Positions 7,750-14,788 of a stretch of DNA of 22,603 bases are shown piece after piece. Every line of letters begins with the position of its first letter. Within the stretch, counting starts at the first letter, position 1. A program made the translations under genes and the position numbers. Location: positions 1-22,603 of the forward strand of contig NZ_CAKUCL010000110.1 of assembly GCF_934643405.1 (NCBI RefSeq), given 5' to 3'. The stretch is from an uncultured Actinoplanes sp. Lineage in GTDB: Bacteria > Actinomycetota > Actinomycetes > Mycobacteriales > Micromonosporaceae. The notes beneath the pieces were generated by a model. It saw only the letters and a list, made by a program, of their open reading frames with translations. It was not told the DNA's origin and did not search any database.

Positions 7750-7762
7750 AGCGAAGATGCTA
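7750..7762 (-). promoter_or_regulatory. -10 box of the methyltransferase gene (leaderless type)
   Basis: On the minus strand TAGCAT (7762-7757) is followed by 7 bases and then the GTG at 7749. No SD sequence is present. This is the spacing expected when transcription starts at the first base of the start codon. The -35 region is weak. Confidence 0.5.
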
Positions 7763-7808
7763 AATCTGTATACCCCCGGGCAGAGTCGGCCGTACGGTCC
7801 GGATCGCA

Positions 7809-8726
7809 CTACAACGGGCGCACGCCGACCGGGAGCTCCTGGGTCGCCACGTGCGCGAGCAACGTCGTCCGCAAGGCCTCGGCGGCATGGGGAAGCACTG
7901 AGCGTTTGCGATGCGCCAGGGCGATGGTGCGGCGCATGCCGGGCGGCGCCAGCGGGGTCGCCCGCAGCCGTGGCCGGTTGACCAGCACCATGCTGGGCAC
8001 CAGCGCGACGCCCAGGCCGGCCTCGACGAACGCCAGCACCGCGTCCATCTCGCCGCCCTCGACCGCGAACTTCGGGGTGAAGCCGGCCTGGCGGCAGGCC
8101 TCCAGGGTCACACCGCGGATGTCGTAACCGGCGCGGAACATGACCAGCGGCGTGTGCTCCAGCTCGGTCAGCGCGATCTCGTCGTTCCCGGTGAGCGGCG
8201 GGCCGTCCGCGACCGACGCGACGACCAGGCTCTCCCGCAGGATCCGCCGGGCCTCCAGCGCCTCGTCCACGCCGCCCGACGGCTGCACGATGAGGGCCAG
8301 GTCGAGGGTGTGCGCGAGCAGGTTTCCGATCAGGTCCTGCGAGCTGCCCTCGTCGACGTACAGCCGGATCTCCGGATGTTCGGCGCGGAACGTGCGCAGC
8401 ACCTCCGGCACCAGCGAGGAGCAGAGGCTGGGGGTCGCGCCGAGCCGCACCTCGCCGCGGCGCAGGCCGACGATGTCCCGCACCGCCTCCTGTGCCGCGT
8501 CGGCGTCGGAGACCATGCGCTGGGCGATCGGCAGCAGCGTCTCGCCGGCTGCGGTGAGCGTCACGCCGCCGCGGATCCGCTCGAACAGCGGCGCGCCGAG
8601 GCTGTCCTCGAGGGTGTGAATCTGCTTACTTAACGTCGGCTGGGAGACGCCCAGATTCTCCGCAGCTTGTGTGAAATGCCGGGTTTCTTCCACGGCGAGG
8701 AAGTAACGAAGTTGCTGGAGCTGCAC
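7809..8726 (-). CDS. LysR-family transcriptional regulator next to sdhCAB
   Basis: The 305-residue protein has the N-terminal LysR winged helix-turn-helix (about 1-60; 'HFTQAAENLGVSQPTLSKQIHTLEDSLGAPLFER') and a two-lobed effector-binding domain (about 90-295). Cysteines occur in 'PSLCSS' and 'EACRQAG', but the OxyR redox Cys pair is not apparent. It is divergent from sdhC with a 77-base shared region, so control of sdhCAB and of itself is the natural inference. GTG 8726 follows TAAGCT by 6 bases, indicating a leaderless message whose -10 box is inside a LysR-type palindrome (8731-8745). LysR genes next to this sdh type occur in other actinomycetes. The co-inducer is unknown. Confidence 0.88.
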   Translation of the reverse strand: MQLQQLRYFLAVEETRHFTQAAENLGVSQPTLSKQIHTLEDSLGAPLFERIRGGVTLTAAGETLLPIAQRMVSDADAAQEAVRDIVGLRRGEVRLGATPSLCSSLVPEVLRTFRAEHPEIRLYVDEGSSQDLIGNLLAHTLDLALIVQPSGGVDEALEARRILRESLVVASVADGPPLTGNDEIALTELEHTPLVMFRAGYDIRGVTLEACRQAGFTPKFAVEGGEMDAVLAFVEAGLGVALVPSMVLVNRPRLRATPLAPPGMRRTIALAHRKRSVLPHAAEALRTTLLAHVATQELPVGVRPL

Positions 8727-8730
8727 GACG

Positions 8731-8745
8731 ATAGCTTATCGCTAT
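8731..8745. promoter_or_regulatory. LysR-type operator (ATAG-N7-CTAT, T-N11-A)
   Basis: The 15-base element ATAGC-TTATC-GCTAT has perfect 5-base arms and fits the T-N11-A box of LysR regulators. A second, nested palindrome CGATA-GCT-TATCG (8729-8741) overlaps it. It contains the lysR -10 box TAAGCT (8738-8733, minus strand) and lies 22 bases upstream of the sdh -35 box. It is therefore suited to autorepression of lysR and action on sdhC from one site. Function is inferred from position. Confidence 0.6.
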
Positions 8746-8767
8746 GATGACTGCTTCGATCATGCAT

Positions 8768-8803
8768 TAGACGAATCGTGCCACGATCCTTACCGTCCAG
8801 GGT
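8768..8803 (+). promoter_or_regulatory. sdhCAB promoter (leaderless) with palindrome in the spacer
   Basis: TAGACG (8768-8773; 4 of 6 match to TTGACA), a 17-base spacer and TACCGT (8791-8796) are followed by 7 bases and the GTG at 8804. The spacer carries a perfect 13-base palindrome ATCGTG-C-CACGAT (8775-8787) between the two boxes, a classic repressor position. The repressor is unknown; the arms differ from the LysR box. Confidence 0.6.
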
Positions 8804-9526
8804 GTGGCGGTGGATACGACTACCCGGAAGGCGCCCGCGGCGGCGCCGGTTCCGGTACGCAAAAAGCGCTCCTCGGTCGCCCTGAAGATTCTCATGGCGG
8901 TCACGGGCATCCTGCTCATCCTGTTCCTGTACGCGCACATGATCGGCAACCTGAAGATCTTCTTCGGTCAGTCGCCGTTCGATCACTACGCGCACTGGTT
9001 GCGGACGATCGGCAACCCGCTCCTGCCGTACGGCTGGTATCTGTGGATCCAGCGCGGCGGCCTGACCCTCATCGTGATCGGCCACATCGTCGCGGCCACC
9101 ATCCTGGCCCGCCGGGCGGGCAAGGCCCGCCCGGTGAAGTACGCGCACCGGCCGAAGGTGCAGGGCAGCTACGCGGCGCGCACGATGCGGTGGGGTGGCG
9201 TGATCATCCTGCTGTTCGTGGTCTACCACCTGCTCGACCTGAGCGCCCTCACGATCAACCCGCACGGTGTCGAGGGCCAGGTCTACGAGAACGTGGCCAC
9301 CGACTTCGCTCCGGGGCGCTGGTACGTGACCCTCTTCTACACGCTGGCGATCGTGGCGGTCGGTTTCCACCTGCGCCACGGGATCTTCAGCGCGGTCCGC
9401 ACGCTCGGCCAGCAGACCGCCCGGGGTGAGCGGCTCGCCCGCTCGAGCGCCCTGGTCCTGTCGCTCGTGCTGGTCGTCGGTTACCTGTCGGTGCCGTTCG
9501 CGGTGCTGACCGGATTGGTGGGATGA
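8804..9526 (+). CDS. sdhC: Succinate dehydrogenase/fumarate reductase cytochrome b558 subunit
   Basis: The 240-residue membrane subunit anchors the SdhAB dimer and carries haem b for electron transfer with the quinone pool. Five membrane segments are visible (about 27-46, 80-103, 128-150, 173-192, 215-237). Histidines suited to haem ligation are H45 ('FLYAHMIGNLK'), H94 ('VIGHIVA'), H142 ('VYHLLDL') and H189/H192, as in the di-haem single-subunit b558 family. GTG 8804 is favoured by the promoter spacing; GTG 8810, two codons later, is possible. The stop is 3 bases before sdhA. It is the first gene of sdhCAB. Confidence 0.9.
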   Translation: MAVDTTTRKAPAAAPVPVRKKRSSVALKILMAVTGILLILFLYAHMIGNLKIFFGQSPFDHYAHWLRTIGNPLLPYGWYLWIQRGGLTLIVIGHIVAATILARRAGKARPVKYAHRPKVQGSYAARTMRWGGVIILLFVVYHLLDLSALTINPHGVEGQVYENVATDFAPGRWYVTLFYTLAIVAVGFHLRHGIFSAVRTLGQQTARGERLARSSALVLSLVLVVGYLSVPFAVLTGLVG

Positions 9527-9529
9527 CAC

Positions 9530-11476
9530 ATGTCTACTGAGTACTGGAACGACGGCGACCCGATCGCCGACACCGCCGCGCCGGACGGGCCGATCGAGAC
9601 CCGCTGGGAGCGCCGCAAGTTCTCGGCCAAGCTGGTCAACCCGGCCAACCGCCGCAAGCTCACCGTCATCGTGGTCGGCACCGGCCTGGCCGGCGGTTCC
9701 GCGGCGGCGACGCTCGCCGAGGCGGGCTACCGGGTCAAATCCTACTGCTATCAGGACAGCCCGCGCCGCGCGCACTCGATCGCCGCGCAGGGTGGCATCA
9801 ACGCCGCGAAGAACTACCGCAACGACGGCGACTCGGTCTACCGGCTGTTCTACGACACGGTCAAGGGGGGCGACTTCCGCGCCCGCGAGTCCAACGTGTA
9901 CCGGCTGGCCCAGGAGTCGCTGAACATCATCGACCAGGCCGTGGCGCAGGGTGTGCCGTTCGCCCGCGAGTACGGCGGCCTGCTGGACAACCGCTCGTTC
10001 GGCGGCACCCAGGTGTCGCGCACCTTCTACGCCCGCGGCCAGACCGGCCAGCAGCTGCTGCTCGGCGCGTACCAGGCGATGGAGCGGCAGATCGGGCTGG
10101 GCAACATCGAGATGAACGCCCGGCACGAGATGCTCGAGCTGATCGTGGTCGACGGCAAGGCCCGCGGCATCGTCGTGCGGGACATGGTGACCGGCGAGAT
10201 CACCACCGAGTTCGCGGACGCGGTCGTGCTCGCCTCCGGCGGCTACGGCAACGTGTTCTTCCTGTCCACCAACGCCAAGGGCTGCAACGTCACGGCGTCG
10301 TGGCGGGCGCACCGCAAGGGCGCGCTGTTCGCGAACCCCTGCTACACGCAGATCCACCCCACCTGCATTCCCGAGTCCGGCACCCACCAGAGCAAGCTCA
10401 CGCTGATGAGCGAGTCGCTGCGCAACGACGGCCGGGTCTGGGTGCCGGTCGCGGCGGGTGACAAGCGGGCACCGGGCGACATCCCCGAGAACGAGCGCGA
10501 CTACTACCTCGAGCGGATCTACCCGTCGTTCGGCAACCTGGTGCCCCGGGACATCGCGTCACGGGCCGCCAAGAACGTCTGCGACGAGGGCCGCGGCGTC
10601 GGGCCCGGCGGGCTGGGCGTCTACCTGGACTTCGCGGACGCCATCGAGCGGCTCGGGCGCAAGGCGGTCGAGGCCAAGTACGGCAACCTGTTCGAGATGT
10701 ACCAGCGGATCACCGGCGAGGACCCGTATCTCGTACCCATGCGGATCTACCCCGCCGTCCACTACACGATGGGTGGCCTGTGGGTCGACTACGACCTGCA
10801 GTCGACGATCCCCGGCCTGTTCGTGGTCGGTGAGGCCAACTTCTCCGACCACGGCGCGAACCGCCTCGGCGCCTCCGCCCTGATGCAGGGCCTGGCCGAC
10901 GGGTACTTCGTGCTGCCCAACACGATCAACAACTACCTGGCCGCCGGCCCGTTCCCGGACATCTCGGGTGACCCGGCCGTCGCCGAGGCGCGCACCTCGG
11001 TCGAGGAGCGGATCACCAAGCTGCTGTCGATCGACGGCGACCGTACGGTCGACTCCTTCCACCGCGAGCTCGGGCACATCATGTGGGAGTACTGCGGCAT
11101 GGAGCGCACCGAGGAGGGCCTGACCAAGGCCATCGGGCTCATCCGCGGCCTGCGCGAGGAGTTCTGGACCCGGGTGAAGGTGCCCGGCACCGGCGAGCAG
11201 CTGAACCAGAACCTGGAGAAGGCCGGCCGGGTCGCCGACTTCTTCGAACTGGCCGAGCTGATGTGCATCGACGCGCTGCACCGGCGGGAGTCCTGCGGCG
11301 GTCACTTCCGGGCCGAGTCGCAGACCCCGGACGGTGAGGCGCTGCGCCACGACGACGAGTTCAGCTACGTCGCGGCCTGGGAGTACGCCGGCGCCTCCGC
11401 CGACGGCAAGCCCACGCTGCACAAGGAAGAGCTCGAATTCGAGTACGTCCACCCGAGCACGCGGAGCTACAAGTAA
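9530..11476 (+). CDS. sdhA: Succinate dehydrogenase/fumarate reductase flavoprotein subunit
   Basis: The 648-residue catalytic subunit interconverts succinate and fumarate at a covalently bound FAD. The Rossmann motif 'VIVVGTGLAGGSAA' (46-59) and the flavinylation block 'RRAHSIAAQGGINAAKN' (79-95, FAD-linking H82) are intact. The substrate-site 'CYTQIHPTCIPES' and the C-terminal 'LFVVGEANFSDHGANRLGASALMQG' are also intact. Length and motifs fit the b558-linked type of actinomycetes and Bacillus, rather than the four-subunit enzyme. Its stop TAA shares its last base with the sdhB ATG (11476). The sequence cannot tell whether the enzyme mainly oxidises succinate or reduces fumarate. Confidence 0.95.
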   Translation: MSTEYWNDGDPIADTAAPDGPIETRWERRKFSAKLVNPANRRKLTVIVVGTGLAGGSAAATLAEAGYRVKSYCYQDSPRRAHSIAAQGGINAAKNYRNDGDSVYRLFYDTVKGGDFRARESNVYRLAQESLNIIDQAVAQGVPFAREYGGLLDNRSFGGTQVSRTFYARGQTGQQLLLGAYQAMERQIGLGNIEMNARHEMLELIVVDGKARGIVVRDMVTGEITTEFADAVVLASGGYGNVFFLSTNAKGCNVTASWRAHRKGALFANPCYTQIHPTCIPESGTHQSKLTLMSESLRNDGRVWVPVAAGDKRAPGDIPENERDYYLERIYPSFGNLVPRDIASRAAKNVCDEGRGVGPGGLGVYLDFADAIERLGRKAVEAKYGNLFEMYQRITGEDPYLVPMRIYPAVHYTMGGLWVDYDLQSTIPGLFVVGEANFSDHGANRLGASALMQGLADGYFVLPNTINNYLAAGPFPDISGDPAVAEARTSVEERITKLLSIDGDRTVDSFHRELGHIMWEYCGMERTEEGLTKAIGLIRGLREEFWTRVKVPGTGEQLNQNLEKAGRVADFFELAELMCIDALHRRESCGGHFRAESQTPDGEALRHDDEFSYVAAWEYAGASADGKPTLHKEELEFEYVHPSTRSYK

Positions 11477-12219
11477 TGGACATCAAGGTACGGGTGTGGC
11501 GTCAGGCCACCGCAGCCGAAGCGGGCCGCATGGTCACCTACGACGTCAAGGACATCTCCCCCGACGCGTCGTTCCTGGAGATGCTGGACGTCCTGAACGA
11601 GCAGCTGATCCTCGACGGTGACGACCCGATCGCGTTCGACCACGACTGCCGCGAGGGCATCTGCGGCGCGTGCAGCATGGTGATCGACGGTGTGGCGCAC
11701 GGTCCGGAGCGGGCCACCACCACCTGCCAGCTGCACATGCGGCACTTCTCCGACGGCGACGTGATCGACGTGGAGCCGTGGCGGGCCGCCGCCTTCCCGG
11801 TCATCAAGGACCTGGTCGTCGACCGCTCCGCCTTCGACAAGATCATCCAGGCGGGCGGCTTCATCAGCGCGCCGACCGGCACCGCGCCGGACGCCCACGC
11901 GATGCCGGTGCCCAAGCAGGACGCCGACGCCGCGTTCGAGGCGGCCACCTGCATCGGTTGCGGCGCCTGCGTCGCGGCCTGCCCGAACGGCTCGGCGATG
12001 CTGTTCACCGCGGCCAAGGTCGCGCACCTGGGCCTGCTGCCGCAGGGCCAGCCGGAACGCGACACCCGCGTGCTGGACATGCTCCAGGCGCAGGACGACG
12101 CCGGCTTCGGCGGCTGCACCAACATGGGCGAGTGCACCACGGTCTGCCCCAAGGGCATCCCGCTCACCCTGATCGGCCGCCTGAACAGCGACTACCGCAA
12201 GGCGCTCAAGAAGGGCTGA
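11476..12219 (+). CDS. sdhB: Succinate dehydrogenase/fumarate reductase iron-sulfur subunit
   Basis: This 247-residue electron-transfer subunit has all expected cluster ligands. The [2Fe-2S] ligands are C58, C63, C66 and C84 in the N-terminal ferredoxin domain. The second set is C159-x2-C162-x2-C165-x3-C169-P and the third is C214-x5-C220-x3-C224-P, giving the [4Fe-4S] and [3Fe-4S] clusters. It passes electrons from the SdhA flavin to SdhC haem. The start overlaps the sdhA stop by one base, so translation is coupled. A strong hairpin follows 15 bases after the stop and probably ends the transcript. Confidence 0.94.
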   Translation: MDIKVRVWRQATAAEAGRMVTYDVKDISPDASFLEMLDVLNEQLILDGDDPIAFDHDCREGICGACSMVIDGVAHGPERATTTCQLHMRHFSDGDVIDVEPWRAAAFPVIKDLVVDRSAFDKIIQAGGFISAPTGTAPDAHAMPVPKQDADAAFEAATCIGCGACVAACPNGSAMLFTAAKVAHLGLLPQGQPERDTRVLDMLQAQDDAGFGGCTNMGECTTVCPKGIPLTLIGRLNSDYRKALKKG

Positions 12220-12234
12220 CGCCTTTCTCCGCGG

Positions 12235-12263
12235 AGGCCGGGCACAACGCTGTGCCCGGCCTT
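12235..12263 (+). terminator. Hairpin terminator of sdhCAB
   Basis: A perfect 12-base stem (AGGCCGGGCACA, 12235-12246; TGTGCCCGGCCT, 12251-12262) encloses the 4-base loop ACGC. There is no U tract, as is common for high-GC actinobacterial hairpin terminators. It lies between sdhB and the cadD-like gene. Confidence 0.75.
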
Positions 12264-12279
12264 CGGCATGCTTAGGGCG

Positions 12280-12837
12280 ATGAACACGATCCTGGCGGCC
12301 GCGGGCATCTTCGCCGGCACGAACGTGGACGACCTCATCGTGCTCACCGTGCTCTTCCTCGGCGCCCGCGCCGCACGGCGCCCGGTGTGGACCATCTGGC
12401 TCGGCCAGTACACGGGTATCGCCGTGCTCGTGGGCGTGTCGCTGCTCGCGGCGCTGGGGCTGACGCTGATCCCGGACCGTTTCGTGCCGCTGCTCGGCCT
12501 GGTGCCGCTGGCGCTCGGCGTCCGGGGCCTGATCCAGGCGTTCCGCGGTTCGTCCTCCCCGGAGGAGGTGACCGCCCGGGGCGTTCTCCCGGTCGCCGGC
12601 ATCACGATCGCCAACGGCGCCGACAACATCGCGGTCTACACGCCGGTGTTCCGTACCCTCCCGGCCGGCGGTGTGGTCGTGACGCTGATCGTGTTCGCCG
12701 TTCTGGTGGCGGTGTGGTGCGCGGCGTCGTCGTGGCTGGGCTCGCACCGGCGGGTGATCGCCGTGGTCGAGCGCTACGGGCACTGGCTGGTGCCGGCCGT
12801 CTTCATCGCCATCGGAGCGGTCATCCTGGCGTCCTGA
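12280..12837 (+). CDS. CadD-family (cadmium resistance) transporter
   Basis: The 185-residue integral membrane protein has about 5-6 hydrophobic segments. It matches the CadD/LysE-superfamily pattern 'FAGTNVDDLIVLTVLF' near the N-terminus and 'GVLPVAGITIANGADNIAVYTPVF' in the middle, both containing the acidic/Asn positions typical of the family. Founding members give cadmium resistance by export; the substrate here is not proven. ATG 12280 was preferred because 'MNTILAAAGIFAGTNVDDL' aligns with family N-termini. An in-frame ATG at 12268 abuts the terminator. CATGCT 7 bases before 12280 may be a leaderless -10 box. The gene converges on the MFS gene with a 13-base gap. Confidence 0.8.
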   Translation: MNTILAAAGIFAGTNVDDLIVLTVLFLGARAARRPVWTIWLGQYTGIAVLVGVSLLAALGLTLIPDRFVPLLGLVPLALGVRGLIQAFRGSSSPEEVTARGVLPVAGITIANGADNIAVYTPVFRTLPAGGVVVTLIVFAVLVAVWCAASSWLGSHRRVIAVVERYGHWLVPAVFIAIGAVILAS

Positions 12838-12850
12838 ACGACCTCGCCGC

Positions 12851-14122
12851 CTACGCCGCGGTGTCGGTGAGCCGGTCCCCGCCGATCCTCACCTGGCCGG
12901 CCCGCCACCATTCCCGGAGGCCGGCCAGGCCGGCGCCGAGCGCCACGGCGCCGACACCCAGCAGCGGGCCGGTCGCGCCGAGCCGGACCAGCAGGGACCC
13001 GGCCGGGATGGCGAGCGCGACCGGCCCGAACATCAGCATCATCGACGTCGCCGAGACCCGCCCGAGCAGGTGATCGGGCGTGCCGGTCTGCACGGCGGTG
13101 ACCGCCGCGATGAGCGTCCAGGGCAGCCCGATCCCGACGGTCACGCTGCCGGCCACCAGGGCCGGCCGGAACGGAAGGCACCAGGCGGCGATCCCCGCCG
13201 CGAAGACGACGGCCCCGATCCCGGCGACGCCCGCCGGCGAGACGCGGGCGAGGAGCCGCCCCACGACCAGTCCGCCGGCGATGGAGCCGGCGCCTTGCCC
13301 GCAGGCCAGGATGCCCAGATGCGTGGCCGGAAGGTGCAGGTCATGAACGATGCGGGCGAGCAGCGGCGCGTTCGTGACCCCGGACAGCGCAATGGCAACG
13401 GCCGCGACCAGGACGGGAACCCGAAGCCCCCGCTGCCGGAACAACAGCCTGACCCCGGGCCGGACGCCACGCCGGACCGCTTCGCCCGGGGCCACCTCGT
13501 CTCCTCCCGTCGCCGCTTCGCCCGGCTGCGTTCCGGGTCGTGGGTGCAGGCGGACCAATGTGTAGCAAGCGGCGGTCAGCAGCGGCATCGCGGCGCACAG
13601 CAGGACCACCGGGAGAGGGCCGGCCCAGGAGTAGAGGGCGGCACCGGCCAGCGGCGCTATCAGCTTCATGCCCTCCTGCGCGCTGGAGCGCCAGCCGTTC
13701 ACGTCGCCGAGCACGGCCGGGGGCAGGGCGGCCGGGAGGATCGCGGACTCGCCGGCGTCCAGCAGGACGTAGCTGACCCCGCGCGCCAGCACCACGGCGT
13801 AGATCAGCCAGACCCCGGCCGCCGAGTGCACCGTCAGCAGCGTGAGCAGGAGCAGGCCGAGGACCAGGTCGACCCCGATCAGCAACGGGCGGCGCGGCAG
13901 ACGGTCGACCAGCGCGCCGAGCCAGGGTGCGATGAGCGTCGGTCCGTACACACCGACGCCCACCAGCGCCGCCAGCCCGACCGAGCCGGTCAGGTCGAGG
14001 ATCCAGATGCCGGCGGCGAGGGTCATCGCCGTACTGCCGAACCCGGAGAGAACCGATATCAGCACGAACAGCATCGCGTTGCGCCGCAACGGACCTCCCG
14101 AGGTTGAGCGAACCAGGCTCAC
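12851..14122 (-). CDS. MFS transporter (12-TM, putative drug/metabolite exporter)
   Basis: This roughly 423-residue major facilitator protein has the loop 2-3 signature 'GALVDRLPRRPLLIGVDL' (family G-x-x-x-D-R-x-x-R-R/K). It shows 12 hydrophobic segments in two halves separated by a charged loop ('RPGTQPGEAATGGDEVAPGEAVRRGVRPG'). It resembles MFS_3/enterobactin-exporter-like permeases. The substrate is unknown. The start is uncertain: GTG 14122 is used here; TTG 14152 would overlap the stop of the HTH gene (TTGA) and couple the two. A TTG at about 14089 sits 3-4 bases after GGGAGG. The perfect TTGACA at 14152-14147 (minus strand) could alternatively be a -35 box. Pairing with the HTH regulator suggests specific regulation. 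Confidence 0.82.
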   Translation of the reverse strand: MSLVRSTSGGPLRRNAMLFVLISVLSGFGSTAMTLAAGIWILDLTGSVGLAALVGVGVYGPTLIAPWLGALVDRLPRRPLLIGVDLVLGLLLLTLLTVHSAAGVWLIYAVVLARGVSYVLLDAGESAILPAALPPAVLGDVNGWRSSAQEGMKLIAPLAGAALYSWAGPLPVVLLCAAMPLLTAACYTLVRLHPRPGTQPGEAATGGDEVAPGEAVRRGVRPGVRLLFRQRGLRVPVLVAAVAIALSGVTNAPLLARIVHDLHLPATHLGILACGQGAGSIAGGLVVGRLLARVSPAGVAGIGAVVFAAGIAAWCLPFRPALVAGSVTVGIGLPWTLIAAVTAVQTGTPDHLLGRVSATSMMLMFGPVALAIPAGSLLVRLGATGPLLGVGAVALGAGLAGLREWWRAGQVRIGGDRLTDTAA

Positions 14123-14140
14123 ATCCTCAAGAGTTGAGCG
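14103..14140. repeat. Direct repeats GTTGAGCG and small palindrome before the MFS gene
   Basis: GTTGAGCG occurs at 14103-14110 and 14133-14140, exactly 30 bases apart (about three helical turns). Within it CTCAA-GAG-TTGAG (14126-14138) is a palindrome. The repeats flank the chosen MFS start, so they may be a regulator site or chance. Short and unproven. Confidence 0.3.
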
Positions 14141-14148
14141 GCAATCTG

Positions 14149-14664
14149 TCAAGGACTCGGGGTCGCCGCTCCCAACGCGGCCCGCAGGCGCTGCACCGCC
14201 GCGAGGGTCGTCCGGGGCAGGGCGACACGCCGGCCGGGGGACGCCAGGCCGGGGAAGGCCGCCTCCAGATCGCCGACGGCCGCCGCCGCGAGCGAGAACA
14301 GCGACCCCGGCGGGGCGTCCGGAGTCGCTGCCAAGGTCTCCCGGACCAGGGCCGCGGTGGTGAAGCGGCGATCCCAGCGGCGGTCGGCGCCGATCCTGCG
14401 GTGCAGCTCGGATGCCGCGGCCCGCAGCGCGAGCACGGCCTCGCCGTACCCGCGGTCCGGCGCGGGGTCGGCCCGCTTGGCCGCCGCGGTGGCCAGGCGC
14501 AGTCGTCGCTGCTCGGCCGCCTGCCTGGTGGTCAGCCCGAGCGCGTCGGCGATCTCGGCCCAGGTGGCGCCGGCCCGCCGCGCCTTGTCGATCAGCGCCA
14601 ATTCATGCGCGTCGAGCCGGGCGCGCGCGTCGGGGACAGCTCGCAGGTCGGTCAGATCCGCCAC
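14149..14664 (-). CDS. Helix-turn-helix regulator, partner of the downstream MFS gene
   Basis: The 171-residue protein has a helix-turn-helix at about 31-56 ('AGATWAEIADALGLTTRQAAEQRRLRL'), resembling the sigma-70 region 4/MerR-like 'SWAEIA.ALG.TRQAA..R' pattern. Actinomycete homologues of this kind are sometimes annotated as HSP18 transcriptional regulators; that name is from memory and not evidence of function. The C-terminal two-thirds is Ala/Arg-rich and unassigned. GTG 14664 was chosen because TACCGT lies 7 bases upstream with TGC before it (an extended -10). Upstream in-frame codons give a low-complexity tail unlike a protein. It stops close to the MFS gene and is probably its regulator. 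Confidence 0.7.
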   Translation of the reverse strand: MADLTDLRAVPDARARLDAHELALIDKARRAGATWAEIADALGLTTRQAAEQRRLRLATAAAKRADPAPDRGYGEAVLALRAAASELHRRIGADRRWDRRFTTAALVRETLAATPDAPPGSLFSLAAAAVGDLEAAFPGLASPGRRVALPRTTLAAVQRLRAALGAATPSP

Positions 14665-14671
14665 AATCCGT

Positions 14672-14700
14672 ACGGTAGCACTAGTCAACGATCCGTTGAC
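14672..14700 (-). promoter_or_regulatory. Promoter with palindromic operator GTCAACG-ATC-CGTTGAC
   Basis: On the minus strand an extended -10 TGC-TACCGT (ending at 14672) precedes the HTH-gene GTG by 7 bases. Immediately upstream lies the 17-base palindrome at 14684-14700, with perfect 7-base arms and a 3-base centre. It covers roughly -24 to -40. It is a good candidate for autoregulation by the HTH protein. Confidence 0.55.
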
Positions 14701-14788
14701 ATGCGAGGCGTCGGGTCGGCCACATCCTCGTTCGGCGGTCGGGACGGGCAGGCAGGGCGCCTCGGTGGCTCCGGGGCCCACCGCCCGG

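Noticed and set aside
7809..8726. LysR protein as OxyR
   Set aside because: The DNA box resembles an OxyR half-site, but the protein lacks the redox Cys pair and sits beside sdh, not catalase or ahp genes.
8630..10387. 585-codon minus-strand frame opposite sdhC and sdhA
   Set aside because: The composition is shadow-like, and it covers the lysR-sdhC promoter region and well-supported sdh genes.
11467..12783. 438-codon minus-strand frame opposite sdhB and cadD
   Set aside because: The antisense translation is low complexity and runs through the sdh terminator hairpin.
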